A stretch of 64,000 nucleotides of DNA. Origin: Sebastes aleutianus (taxonomy: Eukaryota; Chordata; Actinopteri; Perciformes; Sebastidae). The notes beneath the pieces are model-generated. The model was not told the origin of the DNA, made no database searches, and saw only the letters and a program-made list of their open reading frames with translations. Both the position numbers and the translations under genes were made by a program. Position 1 is the stretch's first letter. Each line of letters starts with the position of its first letter. Below, piece by piece: positions 60,601 through 64,000 of this stretch. The DNA is taken from NCBI GenBank assembly GCA_916700875.1, contig CAKAKS010000001.1, forward strand, positions 11,409,741 through 11,473,740, in the 5' to 3' direction.

Positions 60601-61100
60601 AGAGTGTGACCCGGACTCACCCACATAATTTGATGAGGACTTTGATTTTTAAAGTCATTACCTTCATGTTTAGGGGTGAGAAGTACTAAGTGAGTGTTCA
60701 AAGCCGAAACCTGTCAGGCTAATGTTTATCTGATTACTGTGCTGTCTGAAAAGCACTTCCTCAGGTGCAACTGGTCTGTTGTGCGCTTGTTGTGGCAACA
60801 CACGAGATTGGTCTCATCTTGTGCAACTCTATCGAATGATCGGGAACATTTTAATGATGATTTTGAAAATTGTGGGAGACCTGCATTGTTTAAAAAAATA
60901 CATGATTCTATTTATTAATTACAACTTTTTTGGAATAAATCCCATTATTCTCCCCATTTCTTAAAGTCAAACTTGCTTTGCATTTTAAAAAACGTACCTA
61001 TATTTTAGGATAAAGTGTGTTTTTTTAACGCTAGATTCTGCACATTGCTGTCTTAAAATCAGTAACATGAAATTAAAAACCTAGGTTTTCTGTTTTGCAG
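57679..61100. other. upstream intergenic DNA; one solo repeat end and possible regulatory segments
   Basis: 58245-58277 (TTGGGTGAACTGACCCTTTAA) matches one end of the TTAAAGGGACAGTTCACCC family; its partner end was not found. 58790-59060 and 59580-60480 are repeat-free with balanced composition. 60316-60332 holds ATAATTACCTAATTAAG, a symmetric TAAT pair. No exon recognised. Confidence 0.4.
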
Positions 61101-61108
61101 CATCTGGA

Positions 61109-61606
61109 CAGTGGTGGAAGAAGTACTCAGATATTTTACTTAAGTTAAAGTAGCAATACTACAGTGTGAAAATACTCTTTTACAAGTAAATGTACCTATT
61201 CAAATCTTACTCAAGTAAAAGTACAAAAGTATCAGCATCAATATATACTTAAAGTACTCATTTTGCAGAATGGCTCATTTCAGAACCACATCACATAGCC
61301 TATATTACTGGATTATAAATAGTGGTGCATTAATATGTACATCACTTTAATGCAGCTGGTAAATGTGGAGCTAATTTTCATTACTTTAAAAGTAATGGAA
61401 GCATATAGAGTTTATATATTGCTGGGTATTATATCCGAGTCTGCAAAGTAACTAAAGCTGTTACATGAAAGTAAAATATTTGCCTCTGAATTGTAGCGAA
61501 GTAGAAGTATAAAGTAGCATACAATGGAGATACTCAAGTAAAGTAACTCAAAATTGTACTTAAGTACAGTACTTGAGTAAATGTACTTCGCTACTTTCCA
61601 CCACAG
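61109..61606. mobile_element. non-autonomous hAT-like element, 498 bp, with 8-bp target duplication
   Basis: The left end CAGTGGTGGAAGAAGTACTC and the right end GAAGTACATT-type sequence, inverted and closing in TTTCCACCACAG, bound a region filled with AGTAAAAGTA-type repeats. Flanks CATCTGGA (61101-61108) and CATCTGGC (61607-61614) match at 7 of 8. This family is widespread in teleosts. No ORF. Confidence 0.75.
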
Positions 61607-61614
61607 CATCTGGC

Positions 61615-63230
61615 CAGAGTGACAACCCTGATCCAGAGCACTACAAGGGGTTAGTCAGTCCCCTCCAAAGCTCCTGATGCTCTCCCTTACAATTTAAGTT
61701 CGACAATAAGTCGCACTGGAGTGCAGCTGCTGCACACAAGTCCTCTTTTTCCCAGTCACGAAAGGTCCCACAGCGGTTGGAGTGGAGTCCCTCCTTGAGC
61801 TTGTCTCTGCTCTGGTAAGCTAGCCTGAACCTGCAGTTCCACTCATCCTAATCGCTGAGCCCAATCCATTCCCCTGTCTAGCACCTCTTCAGAGGCCGCT
61901 CGCCCCTTTGTTCTGACAATACACAAACGACCATTCAAATGGAGGGACTCTGTAATCAGTGAAATACTAGCCTCTGGGCTTTGTAGAATAGAAAAAAAGA
62001 GGGGAGGGAGAAAGAGAGAGAGAGAGAGAGCAACATAGAAAAAGAAGAGAGAGAGAGAAAATCCATCCATGACCAATCAACTCTAACTACCTGTCTGGCT
62101 TTTTAGCTGCAGATGTTATTTGGAAAAGAGGGGGAAAAAAAATGTGCCCGTTCCAGATGTAAGATGTACAAAGGGAAGGCAGGCTGGTACCTCCACCCAC
62201 CGAGAAAGAGGCTGGACCCTTCCACACCCACCCAGCTTTTGATATGGCTGATGTTGTTTTTGCTCTTTGCCTACGCCATTTCCTTCACAGAAATATGTGA
62301 TGCGTTGCGTCACCTTACACTAAATTTAGACGGTATGAAAGATAAAATAAAATATGATTGATGCAGTCTCGCTGGCATGCTGAGATCTCACTGGAACTTC
62401 ACCCTAGGAATGTTTGCGGATCATTTATTCAGGTAAAAAAAGTATATAAATATTCATACGAATGGGTTTATAGTGGTTATAATCCAACACGCTTTAAAAA
62501 AGCCTTTGTTATTAGATTTTTAGTCAGGGCTTTTAATTTATAAACCCTGAAACGTTACTTTCTATTTGGATCAGAGGTCTTAAGAACACATAGAAAAGGT
62601 TTACTTCATATTGTTTATGGGTGCTTTGCTTTACACCTTGAACTGCAGGTATTGCCTGAAATAATGAGCATCTTGAGTACCTGCATTTGTTAAGTGTAAG
62701 GTGACTGAACCAGGGTGGAATAGTTTACTTTGTTGTATTTGTGTATTTGGTTCATTTAGTTTCACCCTGCACCACAATAAACAATCCAGGGCCTGTAAAC
62801 AAAGCTCCTATTGGTCAGGGTGTTTATTGTCCAGTGGTTGTCGTCTGCAAGGTATCAGGTTCTTGTTTTTAAATTGTAGGCCTTTAAAATGTACCTTGAT
62901 ATTACGTCCACTAAAAGTCAGTGTTTTTGCCACTGAAATACTGAATAATATACATTAAGAAAATAAAAAAGGAGTAGGCGAGCTAAAAAGAAAGCAGTTA
63001 AACCAGTAAATCAGGTTAAAGCCCAGTGCAGAGTTGCTAAAAGTGTGTTGTAGGTCAAAGAAATCCATTAGCTCAACCCAAAATGAAATGTGGGATGTTT
63101 TGCATTGCCAGTTGTAAGTCATCACTCCTCCGTATACTCCTCTTGTGAAACCCATTTTTAAATGTGAATCATATAATTGTCCATAGCCCTGCAGCTACCT
63201 GAGCAGGGGAGGAACACATGGTGGAGTTAA

Positions 63231-63262
<32 letters not shown>

Positions 63263-64000
63263 AGGTTTAGAGAGGCACTTAGAACTTCTAAAGGTCCAAA
63301 CACTTTTAGTTTGGTAATATCCTATTCCTGCATTTCCTCTTACCTTTGCAGGTAAGGACTCAAGGACGATTGTATGTGATGGATAACTCTAATGTTTAGT
63401 ATGTTATTTTTTCCTCCTGACAACTCTTTTATTTTATTCTTAGACTACATGTCTAAAATAAAGTAACTGATTGCAATAAAAAAAATGTATTCTTTTTTTG
63501 CTTTTAGCTGTTACAGCACTTCATGAGTTTGTTTGTGGCATTAACACATCTCACTTGACTCGATGTCTCTATCTGTACGCTCACTTCCTTCCTATTCTGT
63601 GTCTCGTGGATAACCAGAGAGTGAAAAAAAGAGTTGCACAGGCAGAGAGAGAGAGGAAAACAACCAAACACTGTAGTTAAAGCTAGTTAAAAATGGAAGC
63701 CCTCAGCTGGTTAAAACCTTGTAGAAAATAATAAGATGTCAAGTGAGACAACATGCAAGGTGCATCACACCTTGGCCTCACACAGAGCTCGGGGGGCTAA
63801 AGTCATTACAAGATATCAGCTTTTTGAAGTTTGGGGACTGACAAATTACCTTGTTGAACCACACTGGTTTGAGTGAGGCATGTCTGTCAAACGTATGATA
63901 AAAGTGCAGCCTAAGGCTGCTGCTGATCTTGGACGGATAAGTGTGAAACAGATTAATGTGCGTTCAGCGGAGTAAACTTGTGAGGTAGTGGTAAATTAAG
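61615..64000. other. intergenic DNA, no gene recognised
   Basis: GA-rich tracts at about 62000-62060 and (TG)13 at 63231-63256. An 82-codon plus frame (62113-62361) includes a hydrophobic stretch (LLIWLMLFLLFAYAISF), but I could find no support that it is a gene. Confidence 0.4.

Noticed and set aside
62113..62361. 82-codon frame with a hydrophobic segment
   Set aside because: No signal-peptide position, no polyA or splice support; a hydrophobic stretch of this length arises easily by chance.
1..64000. tRNA, rRNA, CRISPR arrays, operons
   Set aside because: No cloverleaf with intact A and B boxes, no rRNA-like stretches and no spaced direct repeats of CRISPR type were seen; the DNA is vertebrate.

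Overview
The window looks like chromosomal DNA of a ray-finned (teleost) fish. It is AT-rich, has no prokaryote-style gene packing, and carries one spliced vertebrate developmental gene. The remainder is introns, intergenic DNA and short non-autonomous transposable elements of types common in fish genomes. Nothing viral or bacterial was recognised. There are no long open frames apart from chance ones; the longest is 184 codons.

The one gene I can reconstruct with confidence is on the minus strand between 54838 (start codon) and 42942 (end of stop codon). It has five coding exons, all with GT-AG introns and consistent phases, and encodes a secreted FGF of 210 residues in the FGF8/17/18/24 subfamily. 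The signal-peptide exon pair, the exon 3 sequence and the basic tail fit fgf24 best. As I understand it, this is the member of the subfamily kept in fish and lost in tetrapods; fgf18 is the alternative. Introns 2 to 4 (5.2, 3.7 and 2.1 kb) hold transposable elements, a tandem duplication, opposed GGA/TCC tracts, and clean unique sequence that could be regulatory. The 3' UTR probably runs to a pair of AATAAA signals at 41357-41362 and 41323-41328.

Left flank (1 to about 41300): no confident gene. A 72-codon frame at 4202-4420 has a signal-peptide-like start and a nearby AATAAA, and may be a small secreted protein. The rest is a mosaic of repeats: many copies of a family carrying a TTAGTTAGGTTTAGG-like core, TTAA-flanked elements, hAT-like elements with 8-bp duplications, and a PIF/Harbinger element with a leftover MADF-domain exon. 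There is also a 1.05-kb foldback element interrupted by another element, and a 0.24-kb block present twice. Between these are unique stretches (for example 32560-33420 and 36950-37210) with the even composition and TAAT-rich motifs often seen in conserved non-coding DNA.

Right flank (54839 to 64000): the fgf24 5' flank and promoter side, one repeat shared with intron 2, a hAT-like element at 61109-61606, and mostly unique, possibly regulatory, DNA. No second gene was found. The picture is a developmental regulator in a gene-poor landscape with transposon debris on both sides and in its introns.
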